Positions 36,117-45,326 of a DNA stretch of 64,000 bases are shown here, piece by piece. The first letter of the stretch is position 1. Each line of letters begins with the position of its first letter. This DNA is from Evansella tamaricis (GTDB lineage Bacteria; Bacillota; Bacilli; Bacillales; Salisediminibacteriaceae). The stretch covers positions 28,702 to 92,701 of the forward strand of contig NZ_JAHQCS010000079.1 in NCBI RefSeq assembly GCF_019042215.1. Reading direction: 5' to 3'. Position numbers and translations under genes: made by a program. The notes under the pieces were generated by a model. It ran no database searches. It had not been told where the DNA came from and worked only from the letters and a program-made list of their open reading frames with translations.

Positions 36117-37130
36117 CTAGAGTGATTTTGTACTTTCACGTACCACTAATCGGTACGGCACTAAGTTTTCCAACGCAGTTAATGAATTTCCATGAATCTG
36201 GTCGATCAATAACCTCGCTGCAGTCGCTCCCATATCTACTGGATTTTGCTTTACTGTTGTTAGTTTAGGTCTAAACACTGTTGCAAGGTCCACATCATCA
36301 AAACCCATAACAGATATGTCTTCCGGAACCCTATAACCATGTTCCCGCAAATAATTAATAGCACCTAAAGCTTGCTGATCTGAACATGCGAAGATTGCGG
36401 TTGGCTTTTCACTTTGGGACATTATTTGAGATGCCGCATAATACCCATCGTCTATGGTATGATATCTTCTTGTTTGCCAGGATGTATATAACGGCAACCC
36501 AGCTTCTTTTAAAGCTTCCAAGTAACCCTGTAATCGGTTATCTCCTGTTGCACAATCTTTTTCTGGACCAGCCATAATGGCAATCCTTTTATGCTTTTGT
36601 TTAATAAGGTATCTTGTAGCTTCATAAGCAGCTTTTATATTGTCAATAGTTACATAGGGATATTTTTTAAGAGTTTCTACTTTTTGACCTAGAAACACTG
36701 TTGGAACTACTGTTTCCCCAAAAAAATTCTTATGTTGGTCAGTAAATTCAGTGACAGAGAATATTATCCCATCCAGTTGTCTGTCTTCGAAAATATTTAA
36801 GTATTCTAATTCTTTTTCAATCTCATTGTAGGAAGTACTTAACAAAATGTTATATCCATACGTTTGTAATACTTCCTCAATACCTTCAATTAATTTCGAA
36901 AAGAAGTTATTTGATATTCTTGGTATCAAAACTCCAATTAAGCTAGTTTTCTTATTTACGAGTCCCCTGGCAACCATATTGGGTTTGAATCCAGTCTCCT
37001 CGACGACAGAAAGTACACGTCTTTTTAGGTCTTCACTTACATATTTACTATTATTCAACACCCTAGACACAGTAGAGACAGAAACATTTGCCCTTTTAGC
37101 AATATCTTTTATAGAAGATTTTATTTGCAT
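36117..37130 (-). CDS. LacI-family transcriptional repressor
   Basis: The 337-residue regulator has the LacI headpiece SIKDIAKRANVSVSTVSRVL (about 4-23) with the hinge helix FKPNMVARGLVN, then a ribose-binding-protein-like effector domain (VLIPRISNNFFSKLIEGIEE, IFACSDQQALGAINYLREHG, VMGFDDVDLATVF). It is the first gene of the sugar operon. Two palindromes with the LacI core AAACGTTT lie upstream, so it probably represses itself and the whole operon. AAGGGGGTGT precedes the ATG. Confidence 0.9.
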   Translation of the reverse strand: MQIKSSIKDIAKRANVSVSTVSRVLNNSKYVSEDLKRRVLSVVEETGFKPNMVARGLVNKKTSLIGVLIPRISNNFFSKLIEGIEEVLQTYGYNILLSTSYNEIEKELEYLNIFEDRQLDGIIFSVTEFTDQHKNFFGETVVPTVFLGQKVETLKKYPYVTIDNIKAAYEATRYLIKQKHKRIAIMAGPEKDCATGDNRLQGYLEALKEAGLPLYTSWQTRRYHTIDDGYYAASQIMSQSEKPTAIFACSDQQALGAINYLREHGYRVPEDISVMGFDDVDLATVFRPKLTTVKQNPVDMGATAARLLIDQIHGNSLTALENLVPYRLVVRESTKSL

Positions 37131-37153
37131 ACACCCCCTTAGCTACCAAACTC

Positions 37154-37169
37154 AGGAAAACGTTTTCCT
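37154..37169. promoter_or_regulatory. LacI operator candidate 1
   Basis: AGGAAAACGTTTTCCT is a perfect 16 bp palindrome with the CG centre typical of LacI/GalR regulators. It lies about 24 bp upstream of the lacI start codon, in the leader. Confidence 0.75.
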
Positions 37170-37301
37170 AGAACTCAAAAAAGTATTAAATTTAATAGAT
37201 TTCTACAATTATTTACCCTTATATTTGAAACATAAGTATAGAAATATGGTTAAAACATATAACCTTTAGTTCAATAGAATAGTAGACTATTGAAACTTTC
37301 A

Positions 37302-37317
37302 AGAAAACGTTTTCCTG
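37302..37317. promoter_or_regulatory. LacI operator candidate 2 overlapping a possible -35
   Basis: AGAAAACGTTTTCCT repeats the core of the first operator. On the minus strand it abuts TTGAAA (37297-37302), a possible -35, with TATTCT (37276-37281) 15 bp downstream as a weak -10. Two operators 148 bp apart could allow looping. Confidence 0.65.
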
Positions 37318-37962
37318 TGAATTGAATTATACTCCCTTCGTTTTCTTTAGTCAACTTAAAATTGAGATTTTATCAAAGATAAAAATAAATCAGTCCATGG
37401 TGTTAATTTGTTCCATGCCATAGAACTTACTGAGCACAATGCAAATACAAGTATTTTTTACAATTTAAAAATACAAAATAATTTGATTTTCCATCTATAA
37501 AGGTTTATCTATATGAAATAACAGAAGGTACACCCTGTTTTTTAGTAGAAAAATTTAGAGAAGTATCGTTACTAAGCAATTTTGTTGGTGCAATGCACCC
37601 AATGTAAATAGTTTGTCCTTCCCAGCCTCATAAAAAGTATAGAATTCTAGAGCCTACCCCAGTACTGTGAAGCTTCATCATACTGGGGGTCAGTCCCTTT
37701 GGAAGGATGTGAAGAGTTGGATTCACCGTTGTAAACAGATAAAAGCCCTCCAGAAGGATACCTCTTCCCCCTCTGGATAGCTTCTTTACCTAAAAAACAT
37801 TTATTTATAGTTCATGTTTCATCAATTTTTTTCCTTTTCCGATCGATTTTGGAGCCTGCACGCTAGTATCTAGAGCTACACTACACTGGAATCGGTTCCT
37901 TAGATGGCAAGAAAATTGGGACAAGGTATGTGAACCCCTTGTCCCTACTCGTTGACCAAAAG
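37318..37962. other. Intergenic stretch, nothing clear
   Basis: AT-rich DNA with no supported gene. At 37655-37700 a CCCAGTA / ATACTGGGGG hairpin stands alone, and about 37920 a GGGACAAGG motif of the dispersed family occurs. Short frames near 37850 match nothing I know. Confidence 0.4.
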
Positions 37963-39180
37963 TTAATATAACCATGTACGCCAAATAAAGAATAGGTAGC
38001 TGAAAAGGACACTTCCAATTGCTGCCACAATTCCTATCGTAAGTGATACAGCTACCCAACCTGTGACTAATCCCAGCATGAAAAAGCTCGGCAAACCCAA
38101 TAGAAATATAGCTTTCCTTATTCCCTGCACAAGATTTTTTTGATCCTTGTATGGGAACAACTTAAAGAATGGTTGGGTTCTCATGTCTCGCCAGCCCCAT
38201 TTGATAAACTGCACGACTGCAAACAAACAGACCGCCAACAGTACCCACTTTAACATTACGGGGGTTAGAAGAATGGCAATAATACCAACTCCTGTTATTT
38301 GTAGAACACCAAGTAACATTGTCTTATTTCGTATCGTTTGTTTTATAAAAATCTCAGCCAATAGATTCATAGGGGTTCGTTTTCGGAACAATTTTGTTGA
38401 TTTGGAAAATAGAATTAACGGACGTTTCCTTTGTTTCTTTGCTATTTTGTATCCACTTGCTGCAATGAAAATACTTACTAGTTTCAAGCGCTCCTGGTTT
38501 TCCCGTAAGCAATCTTCGAAAAAGGTTGCAGTAAGGTGGAATCTCTTCTTCATTAACGAATAACATGCGAGGGCAAACCCTAGAAAAAGAATAGCTTGAA
38601 CCACACCGTTTCCAAAGAAAAATAGCTGAAACAATGGGAAGGTGACCATGACAAAAAGGATATTTATAAGATATAATTTCCAGCGGCGATACCGTAATGC
38701 CAATAGTTGCCTGCCTAACTGGCTAAATAGCTGAAAGACAAATGCATAACAAAGGGCAAAAACAATTTCTGTATTACTTGCACCTCCGTATATAAGCCAG
38801 ATGGGCAAAAGTAGCAAGGCACAACAGACCAGTAGTGTTGCATTTCTCAGTAAACTATAAGTAATTCCATGCTTAATTAATGAAAAATACCAGTTGGATT
38901 GCTGCCTTAAAAACAATAGATCCCCTTCCCTTAGAAACAAACGAACAGTGCCATAACGACTTAAGAAGAACAGTGGCAGCCAGTAGAATAGGGCTGGGAA
39001 TTGTATCACCCATTCAGCAGATCCTTCCCATAGTAAATAGTATTGATAGCCGAGTATTGCTAACACTGGGACTAGAATATACAAGGCAACTACCCAATCC
39101 ACCGCGGTTTTCCAAACACTGTATTGATAGACCCACTCTTTTTTTAACCGGAGAAAAAAAAGGTCTCGTACACTACCCAT
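37963..39180 (-). CDS. ecsB: ABC transporter permease EcsB
   Basis: The ~405-residue protein has about ten hydrophobic segments in two groups, the EcsB pattern, and starts GSVRDLFFLRLKKEWVYQ. EcsAB affects secretion, regulated proteolysis and competence in Bacillus; its substrate is unsettled. It overlaps the 3' end of ecsA by 8 bp, so the two are translationally coupled. I prefer the second ATG (39180), which has GGTGA at good distance. A third gene, ecsC, is not adjacent. Confidence 0.82.
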   Translation of the reverse strand: MGSVRDLFFLRLKKEWVYQYSVWKTAVDWVVALYILVPVLAILGYQYYLLWEGSAEWVIQFPALFYWLPLFFLSRYGTVRLFLREGDLLFLRQQSNWYFSLIKHGITYSLLRNATLLVCCALLLLPIWLIYGGASNTEIVFALCYAFVFQLFSQLGRQLLALRYRRWKLYLINILFVMVTFPLFQLFFFGNGVVQAILFLGFALACYSLMKKRFHLTATFFEDCLRENQERLKLVSIFIAASGYKIAKKQRKRPLILFSKSTKLFRKRTPMNLLAEIFIKQTIRNKTMLLGVLQITGVGIIAILLTPVMLKWVLLAVCLFAVVQFIKWGWRDMRTQPFFKLFPYKDQKNLVQGIRKAIFLLGLPSFFMLGLVTGWVAVSLTIGIVAAIGSVLFSYLFFIWRTWLY

Positions 39181-39880
39181 GGTCATTCACCGTCAATTCA
39201 TAAAAGCAATCCATCAATGATCCATCAGAGACACTTTGCCCTCGAATCTCTTCCATCGTGCCTCTAGCAATAATATTCCCGTAGTTAATCAAGAGAAATC
39301 GGTCACACATCTTCTCCGCCGTATCTAGTACATGAGTAGACATGAGGATTCCCGCCCCACTACGCTGCTCCTCTTTTAATAAGTTTATAAAATCCTTAAT
39401 TGCTTTAGGGTCCAAACCAATAAAAGGTTCATCCACAATATATAATTTAGGCTTAATTAATAGGGCGATAATAATCATTAGTTTTTGCTGCATTCCTTTG
39501 GAAAAAGAACCGGGATATTGGTGCTTTTCCGCTGTTAACCGGAAAATGGTTAACAATTTCTCAGCTTCCTGATAATAACCGTCTCCCTCTATCTCATTGA
39601 CTGCTTTCGCCAATTCAATATGCTCCCACAAGGTCAGTTCATCGTAATACGTCGGGTGCTCAGGGATATAGGCGTATTTACTACCTTGCCCCATGGTTAC
39701 ATCGCCGTCCACATCTTCCATTAGTCCAAGGATGGACTTTATGATCGTACTCTTTCCTGCCCCATTAGGACCAATTAAACCAACAAGTCCCCCCGAAAGT
39801 ATGGAGAAATGAATGTCCTTTATGGCGTCCTTCTTATCGTAGTAGCCTGCATTTTTCAAGTTAACCTTTAAAACTTCCAT
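39173..39880 (-). CDS. ecsA: ABC transporter ATP-binding protein EcsA
   Basis: The 235-residue ATPase shows Walker A GLIGPNGAGKSTIIKS (about 36), signature FSKGMQQKLM, Walker B LYIVDEPFIGLDPKAIKD and H-loop MSTHVLDTAEKMCDR. Length and the EGDGYYQEAEKLL linker fit EcsA. It is followed directly by the overlapping ecsB. No clear ecsC homologue is seen in the window. Confidence 0.85.
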   Translation of the reverse strand: MEVLKVNLKNAGYYDKKDAIKDIHFSILSGGLVGLIGPNGAGKSTIIKSILGLMEDVDGDVTMGQGSKYAYIPEHPTYYDELTLWEHIELAKAVNEIEGDGYYQEAEKLLTIFRLTAEKHQYPGSFSKGMQQKLMIIIALLIKPKLYIVDEPFIGLDPKAIKDFINLLKEEQRSGAGILMSTHVLDTAEKMCDRFLLINYGNIIARGTMEEIRGQSVSDGSLMDCFYELTVNDHG

Positions 39881-40210
39881 TCTATCACCTGCAGTTTATG
39901 TCGTTGTTTTTACTACGGTTTGAAATAGAAATGGTTTCTACTATTCACCACTTATCATCATAATGGGGGCTTGATGTTGGTTCAAAGAAAACCGACGTAT
40001 GGTCAGTTATGGATTAGGATATTCCTGCAGTTCCTGCGGTTAAAATGCATTGGGGATTAGGCAAGTGGTTTCTTTCGGGGAGGGAGGGACAGTTATACCT
40101 GTCCAGTGGGAAAGGAAAACTCTCTGGTTGAGGCACCTTTTCCCAAGTCCCTAAACCAGACCAATCCTAGTTTGCCAATCGTTATGCGTATGAAAGGTTC
40201 CGGCTATTCT
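39881..40210. other. Intergenic stretch with a dispersed repeat
   Basis: No gene is supported. A GGGACAG...ACCTGTCC palindrome pair occurs at 40087-40104, one of the dispersed GGGACAGG-type hairpins. The upstream part contains the ecsA promoter region. Confidence 0.4.
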
Positions 40211-40702
40211 CTAACTTAAGAATGCATCTAATCCTTCTAAATACTCATTCGTGAACTTCTCCAGTTCTTCTCTTGAAAGTCTATCTTGACCTACTGACAT
40301 GACAAGATCTAGACTAAAAGAGTTTACAAAATCTTCCCTTAATATAGGAATACCATATCCATCTGTTTCAGAATTTAATATAGTTAAAGTAATAGAAAGG
40401 ATGGTGTATTTAATTCCATCTTCTCTCGGCATTATACCTCTCATCTCAACCATTTCATCTAATAAAGCATTCATACTTTCTACGTGTTCTGACAATAAAT
40501 CCTCCCTTATATACTCAAACACTTCTTGGTTGTTATTTTTATCCAATGAATATCTATGAATAACTTCTTCCCTTGCATTATAGTGTAAAAAAGCTTGTTC
40601 AAATTCTTTATAAAATTCCTCTTGTAAATCCTCATAAGTTACCTTTTCGTTAAAACAACCTGTCAATAAAAATATAACTGACACCATAAATATTAATCTC
40701 AT
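40211..40702 (-). CDS. Small lipoprotein, unknown
   Basis: The 163-residue protein starts MRLIFMVSVIFLLTGCFNEK, a lipoprotein signal peptide with lipobox LTGC (Cys at 16). The start at 40702 is chosen because it places the signal peptide at the N terminus and AAAGGTG lies ten bases upstream; the longer frame upstream lacks support. The mature part is acidic and helical (EEFYKEFEQAFLHYNAREEV). I do not recognise the family. Confidence 0.65.
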   Translation of the reverse strand: MRLIFMVSVIFLLTGCFNEKVTYEDLQEEFYKEFEQAFLHYNAREEVIHRYSLDKNNNQEVFEYIREDLLSEHVESMNALLDEMVEMRGIMPREDGIKYTILSITLTILNSETDGYGIPILREDFVNSFSLDLVMSVGQDRLSREELEKFTNEYLEGLDAFLS

Positions 40703-41240
40703 ACATACATGACACCTTTCTAATATAAATTTATAATCTAATGAATCCTGGTTATATGAATTGCCCTCATCGAACAATTGCACCTTTATTAAAATAACGT
40801 TACTGCACTAAAGATGCGAGCGAGCCGCCCTCGCTACCATTAGTAATCTTTCAGTTTCAAGTTTAATAGTACTCACATTAACCCCCATTTACCAACCTGC
40901 CTATAATAAAAAATATAGTATAAAATTATCTTACTATATTATGACCTTTCCTTATATATAAATTTTTTCAATTCAATATCAGTAGTAAAGAGTAGTTGGC
41001 TACTTCCTGTAAAGGAAATGGAAAAATTCGTCGTTACACTGATGAACAAGGTGGTAAATGAACAGGAAATAAATCCAAAACAACGAGACAGGACCGTGAT
41101 GAAATGGTAAAGAATGGGACAAAGTACAAAGTACCTGTCCCTTCGGTACGATATTTTATTGAGGAAAAATAGCGTAATTTTAAATTTAAGGTATTATAGA
41201 GAATAATAATAAGAATAAAAATCATTGGAGGCGATAAAAA
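40703..41240. other. Intergenic stretch with one small open frame
   Basis: A 30-codon frame at 41018-41110 (plus) reads MEKFVVTLMNKVVNEQEINP and then KQRDRTVMKW, with AAAGGA directly before its ATG. It looks protein-like but is too short and too close to its ribosome site to call. A GGGACAAAG / ACCTGTCCC repeat follows at 41114-41143. Confidence 0.35.
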
Positions 41241-41372
41241 GTGAAAAAACCATATAATTTACCATTCCTCCCCATTTCTTTTGAGGCAGAGACAGAGCTT
41301 TTGTTTTATAAAAAAGTTGTTGAGGCCACTGCAGAATTAGAAAAGTTAAAACAAAAACTTCATTATTCTTAA
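41241..41372 (+). pseudogene. N-terminal fragment of a Fic-family protein
   Basis: A 43-codon frame with GTG start and a strong GGAGGCG reads MKKPYNLPFLPISFEAETEL, resembling the N-terminal Fic_N domain (KPYxLPxLP) of Fic proteins, and then stops at TAA. The AMP-transferring HPFxxGNGR domain is absent. It lies about 170 bp before the second palindrome array, on the opposite strand to the intact Fic gene. It could be a truncated gene left by repeat-mediated deletion. Confidence 0.55.
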
Positions 41373-41545
41373 CCTAGCACCTCCAACTATTAGGAAAAGT
41401 TTAAATCAACTATTGGAGTTAAATATGATATTTGGAGATGACAGAAGAACAAATCGCAGGTTTTATCAATATGACCTAATTAGAATAATGTCCGAATAAC
41501 CAAGACTCAGGCAAACGGGAACCGTCCAGAACCAGTTTGCCCGTT

Positions 41546-42090
41546 CTTGAGGATGCGACATTTGTTTCGCCATCGGATGCTCTTTTGTCGCTTCCTCCTT
41601 GAGGTTGCGACAATAGGTTGGCGATCGGCTTCCCTTTTGTCGCTTCCTCCTTGAGGATGCGACAATAGTTCGGCGTTCGACTGCTCTTTTGTCGCTTCCT
41701 CCTTGAGGATGCGACATTAGGTTGATGATCGGATGCTCTTTTGTCGCTTCCTCCTTGAGGGATGCGACACTAGCTCGGCGGTCGGCACCTCTTTTGTCGC
41801 TTCCTCCTTAAGGATGCGACATTTGGTTGGCGATCCGCATCTCTTTTGTCGCTTCCTCCTTCAGGTTGCGACAATAGGTCGGCGATCGCCTGCTCTTTTG
41901 TCGCTTCCTCCTTAAGGGATGCGACATTTGGTTGGCGCTCAGCTACTCTTTTGTCGCTTCCTCCTTCAGGATGCGACAATAGGTTGGCGATCGGCATCCC
42001 TTTTGTCGTTTCCTCCTTGAGGTTGCGACAATAGGTTGGGACTCGGCTTCCCTTTTGTCGCTTCCTCCTTGAGGGATGCGACACTTGTTT
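41546..42090. repeat. Tandem array of palindromic 52-bp units, copy 2
   Basis: About ten units start with GTCGC every 52-53 bp (for example 41587, 41639, 41691, 41743). The arms and CTCTTTT linker match the array at 3587-4385, with centres TTGAG or TTCAG and linkers containing TCGGC or TTGGCGATCGG. The left edge carries GGAACC...GAACCAGTTTGCCC (41517-41550). This is the same family as copy 1, about 37 kb away; translated frames inside it are by-products. Confidence 0.92.
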
Positions 42091-42102
42091 AACCGCTGTA
42101 AC

Positions 42103-42843
42103 CTACTCAATAAATCGAATGGATTCTAAAAATAAGCTACGCAACGCTTCTATGTTAACAACTGACTGAATCGCAGCTTGCATATATTTATCGCGATCAG
42201 TAGTTTCGTATGCCCATTCTATGCCACGCTCCCATGCGAAAGCATACATATAGATACGTATCGTCCTGCCATTTCCTTCCCTGAAGGGATGGAGCATGTT
42301 AAGTTCTGATTTAAAATAAGCTAAACGCTCAGCCGCTACTTCTAACGAATTCCAGGACTGCTCTGCATTTAGCTCATTAAATAAATTTTTCGCATAACTT
42401 TCCAAATATTGAACTTGGCAAAAACGGGTATTTCCCTTCATCAATTGCACATCACGAAATTTCCCCGCAAACGGATAGATGTCTTGGAACAAATAGAAAT
42501 GCAAATCTTGAAATTCTTTCAAAGTAAAATAGTTTAGTGAAAATTCCCCTTGTTCTAGTGCGTTTGCTCGGAGCGCGAAGGCAAACGCCTCGGCAGTTTC
42601 TAATTCTTTTTGGGAATTAACCCCTAACAAATTATGCCTTAATAGGTCATCTTCCTTGTCTTTTTTATATTTTATTCTCCCAATCTGCAGTATGTCCTTT
42701 ATCAAAGCAGGGGTAATATTGACTTTCGCATTAACAAGCTCAAGTACTTGTTGCTGCATATCGGAAGAAAGAGTGAAATTTTCCAAGTGAAGGTTGTGCA
42801 ATACTCTTTTAAATTCCTTCGATTCTATCTTTACTTCTTTCAC
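42103..42843 (-). CDS. Fic-domain AMP transferase
   Basis: The ~246-residue protein has the Fic motif HPFREGNGRTIRIYMYAF (about 192-209) with the catalytic His, and YFTLKEFQDLHFYLFQDIYP and KLFNELNAEQSW nearby. Fic enzymes usually attach AMP to Tyr, Ser or Thr on target proteins and often act as toxins. The start is set at GTG 42843, with GGGGG nine bases upstream; no ATG has a site. No obvious inhibitory antitoxin gene is adjacent. The gene ends 18 bp past the palindrome array. Confidence 0.82.
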   Translation of the reverse strand: MKEVKIESKEFKRVLHNLHLENFTLSSDMQQQVLELVNAKVNITPALIKDILQIGRIKYKKDKEDDLLRHNLLGVNSQKELETAEAFAFALRANALEQGEFSLNYFTLKEFQDLHFYLFQDIYPFAGKFRDVQLMKGNTRFCQVQYLESYAKNLFNELNAEQSWNSLEVAAERLAYFKSELNMLHPFREGNGRTIRIYMYAFAWERGIEWAYETTDRDKYMQAAIQSVVNIEALRSLFLESIRFIE

Positions 42844-42944
42844 AGAAAACAACCCCCTTACTTCATAAATCTTATCAATCCATTACAGGGAAAGAGAAAC
42901 AGGTTCACTGTCCCAGTCCTGTCCCTCTGTCCCTGGCGTGTTGT

Positions 42945-43075
42945 TTTTGTCGAATTCCCTTTTTATTGCGTACTTTTATCCGATTTTCTTATGTTTTTCT
43001 CCAATTTTGACAACCATTTCTCCGAATCCAACTAAGAATTACCCGATTGTCCCGCCGCGCCGCTCGCCTCTGGGA
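42945..43075. repeat. Phased 21-bp dispersed element, copy 3
   Basis: It matches the elements at 12073 and 12227: GTCGAATTCCCTTTTTATTG, then CCGATTTT, CCAATTTT, CCGAATC and CCCGATTG at 21 bp spacing, ending at a GGGACAG motif. Flanks again carry CCTGTCCC repeats. The surrounding 42844-43200 holds no gene. Confidence 0.87.
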
Positions 43076-43200
43076 CAGTACCCGTCCCTCTGTCCTGCAA
43101 GTAAGTTTGAATTGGATAAAGGATCAATCACGGAAAATATCCCTCGCTCCCCTAACTAATTCCTTTAAAACGTTCCTCTACTATTTTCGATAATCTTCCG

Positions 43201-43461
43201 TTACCCTTTTTTTACTTGGCCTTGTTTATTTATAGGCTTAAATAACCAGCGTAAAATTAAGAAATAAAAACTTAAGTTGAATAGTAGCCCAAGTATTTTG
43301 ACGTTATATTTATCACCATATAGGTGAAACCACTGAGCTGGAAAACCATAATAGATATAGTCACCATCAACTATGACCCACAATTGAAATATAAATGAGA
43401 ACACGATAGTTAACAAAAAACTCAACAACAATAAAAATAACTTACTTCTTAAAACTTTCAA
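43201..43461 (-). CDS. Small two-helix membrane protein, unknown
   Basis: The 86-residue protein begins at a TTG (AAGGG five to six bases upstream) with KVLRSKLFLLLLSFLLTIVF, a hydrophobic helix. A second helix is at about 55-75 (LGLLFNLSFYFLILRWLF). The basic tail KPINKQGQVKKG suggests a cytoplasmic C terminus. Unknown family. It is divergent from the exported protein gene at 43562. Confidence 0.55.
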   Translation of the reverse strand: MKVLRSKLFLLLLSFLLTIVFSFIFQLWVIVDGDYIYYGFPAQWFHLYGDKYNVKILGLLFNLSFYFLILRWLFKPINKQGQVKKG

Positions 43462-43561
43462 AGTAACCCTTCATTTTTAGATAATTCAATATTTTCCCAA
43501 TTTTCGGTTTACAATACTTTGCCAAAATGTTATCATAAAAACCAAATGTTAGGAGGCTAAA

Positions 43562-44256
43562 AATGAAAAAAATTTTATTTATGGCAACACTCGGATTTTT
43601 TGATTTTCACTTTAGGTTATTCTTCTCAGTCCATGGCAGAAGAATCAAAGGATCTTATGACTGTTAAAGATCTAGAATATGCTGTTATTAACACTTTAGA
43701 AAAACATAACAAGGAGCATATCGGAATTGTAGATCGCAAAGAGTTACCCGATGATATTGAATTTTTAGAGTTTGAAACATTAGAAGAATTCAAGAGGTTT
43801 TTGTTAACATCTGAGTTGCCTCAAGAAACCGCAAAGGTAGTAAACGAAAAAAGGGAAGATTTTCACCAAAAAAAACCGTCCAAAACTTCACCTGATTTCA
43901 ACATAAACAATTCTTATAATCATGCAGCTAGTCATCAATGGGTTCCAGATAGAGGTTGTACCTATTGTTGGCAGCCAGGATTAATGCATATCGATTATAG
44001 TTTTACAGCCCCGCAAAGAACTAACCCTCTTTATTTTACTGATATAACGCAAATCACCTCCTGGGAAGATGATATATTCTCTACATGGGTTAATACTATT
44101 GATCCAATTTACAATATAAGTACTTATGGTGGTTTTACAGATGTTACTATAACAGGTTATCATTTAATCGGTGTATCTGTAGGTGGCTTTGAAGTTGGCT
44201 ATACAGAATCTAACCAATATAGCCAGCAGATACTTCCAGAAGGACAAACTTATTAG
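43562..44256 (+). pseudogene. Exported protein gene with frameshift in the signal peptide
   Basis: TTAGGAGG precedes the ATG at 43562. The first codons read MKKILFMATLGFF; the main frame resumes at about 43600 with IFTLGYSSQSMAEE. Joined by one base less in the T run at about 43595-43600, these make a good signal peptide cut at SMA-EE. As printed the frame is broken. The mature part (~205 residues) has HQWVPDRGCTYCWQPGLMH with a CxxC, ending GYTESNQYSQQILPEGQTY. Unknown function; the frameshift could be real, a sequence error, or a slippage switch. Confidence 0.65.
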
Positions 44257-44386
44257 TAAGTATTGGTTAATTTCTTAAAACACTAAGCTTTTCATACATC
44301 ATTTTACGAACCCATTTAATTTAGCTACTGGCTTTAATGCTGGAACAGTCGTTACTCAAATCACAGTATAAATCGCATTAAAGAAG

Positions 44387-44413
44387 GGTGAAGAATCTAT
44401 TTCTTCGCCACTT
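44387..44413 (+). terminator. Terminator after the exported protein gene
   Basis: GGTGAAGAA (44387-44395) and TTCTTCGCC (44401-44409) form a 9 bp stem followed by ACTTTTAG. It lies 130 bp past the stop codon; the rest of 44257-44701 shows no gene. Confidence 0.6.
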
Positions 44414-44701
44414 TTAGAAGTTTGGTATGCAAAAAGACACAACTATTAAAAACACAACACCCTATATGGCCTACTAAAAGAATAATATTCAAGGGGACAA
44501 GACTATAGGAAGGTTTTCCTAACACGTAGATAATAGATTACCAACCGAGGCCCATAAACCAGAATAATTGCTTCTTTATAGCATGAACGACGACATTTAA
44601 AAAATCCATTAGATTTTTAACATTTATTACCAAAACAATAACTATAGTTTACCCCGATGCCCTCTAATCTAAATCATAATTAGTTAAAAGGGGTACATGC
44701 A

Positions 44702-44962
44702 TTGGAAAAAATACATCCATTATATTATCACACGTTAGGAAAAGTAATCACTGCACGTCGGAAAAAAATCGGCTTAACTCAAGCGCAAATGGCCGAAGCA
44801 GCTGATATTTCTACTGTATATTATAGGGAAGTCGAACAAGGAGTAAGAAACCCTAACTATTCGTTACTAATTCTCCTTGGAAAAATCTTTAAAACAAAGT
44901 ATTCATCCATTCAGCGTGAGATTGAAGAAGAGATTAAAAACCTCTATGGAGACAAGTACTAG
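44702..44962 (+). CDS. Small XRE-family regulator, module copy 1
   Basis: The 86-residue protein starts at TTG 44702 (AAAGGGG about nine bases upstream) and is nearly all helix-turn-helix: GKVITARRKKIGLTQAQMAE, then VEQGVRNPNYSLLILLGKIF. It resembles SinR/phage-type XRE repressors without an extra domain. It shares GKVIT-RR, NP, and REIEE blocks with the regulator at 54928, so the two are paralogues. A ComK-like gene follows it by about 365 bp, as in the second copy. Confidence 0.82.
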   Translation: MEKIHPLYYHTLGKVITARRKKIGLTQAQMAEAADISTVYYREVEQGVRNPNYSLLILLGKIFKTKYSSIQREIEEEIKNLYGDKY

Positions 44963-45326
44963 GGAAGAAGATTCTTCCCTATCCTAACCCTCATATAACC
45001 TCTTAGTCCTACTTTCTCCCACCATCGTTACTACACTAGTTAAATGAAACTTTACATACATTTCAGCATGACAACAAAACACTCACTTTAATAACTCACC
45101 CACCTTAACACGTATAAAATATCTACACTCACGAAAATCAGCGCGAGTGTATGTGATGTATCGAGCAAAAGTAGAAAGCTATTCTTTAATGAATAGTCTT
45201 AATAAACATGTAATTCAGCTCCCCCAGAAAGAGGTGATAAAATTGCCCCATAGAAAACGTTCCATCAACACCTAAACCATCTACCAAAAAAATCAACCAA
45301 CCCATTTGAGGAGAGTGATCTAATTT
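44963..45326. other. Spacer between XRE and ComK-like gene, copy 1
   Basis: No gene is supported. A GAGGTGATAAAATTG context at about 45229-45244 could start a 10-codon peptide of no known meaning. The ribosome site GGAGAG of the next gene lies at about 45309. Confidence 0.4.

Noticed and set aside
41018..41110. Small plus-strand peptide of 30 residues
   Set aside because: The ribosome site touches the ATG, and no similarity is known.
41546..42090. Short protein frames such as MSHPQGGSDKR
   Set aside because: They arise on either strand and in several frames from the repeated unit, with stops set by the repeat, and have no ribosome site.
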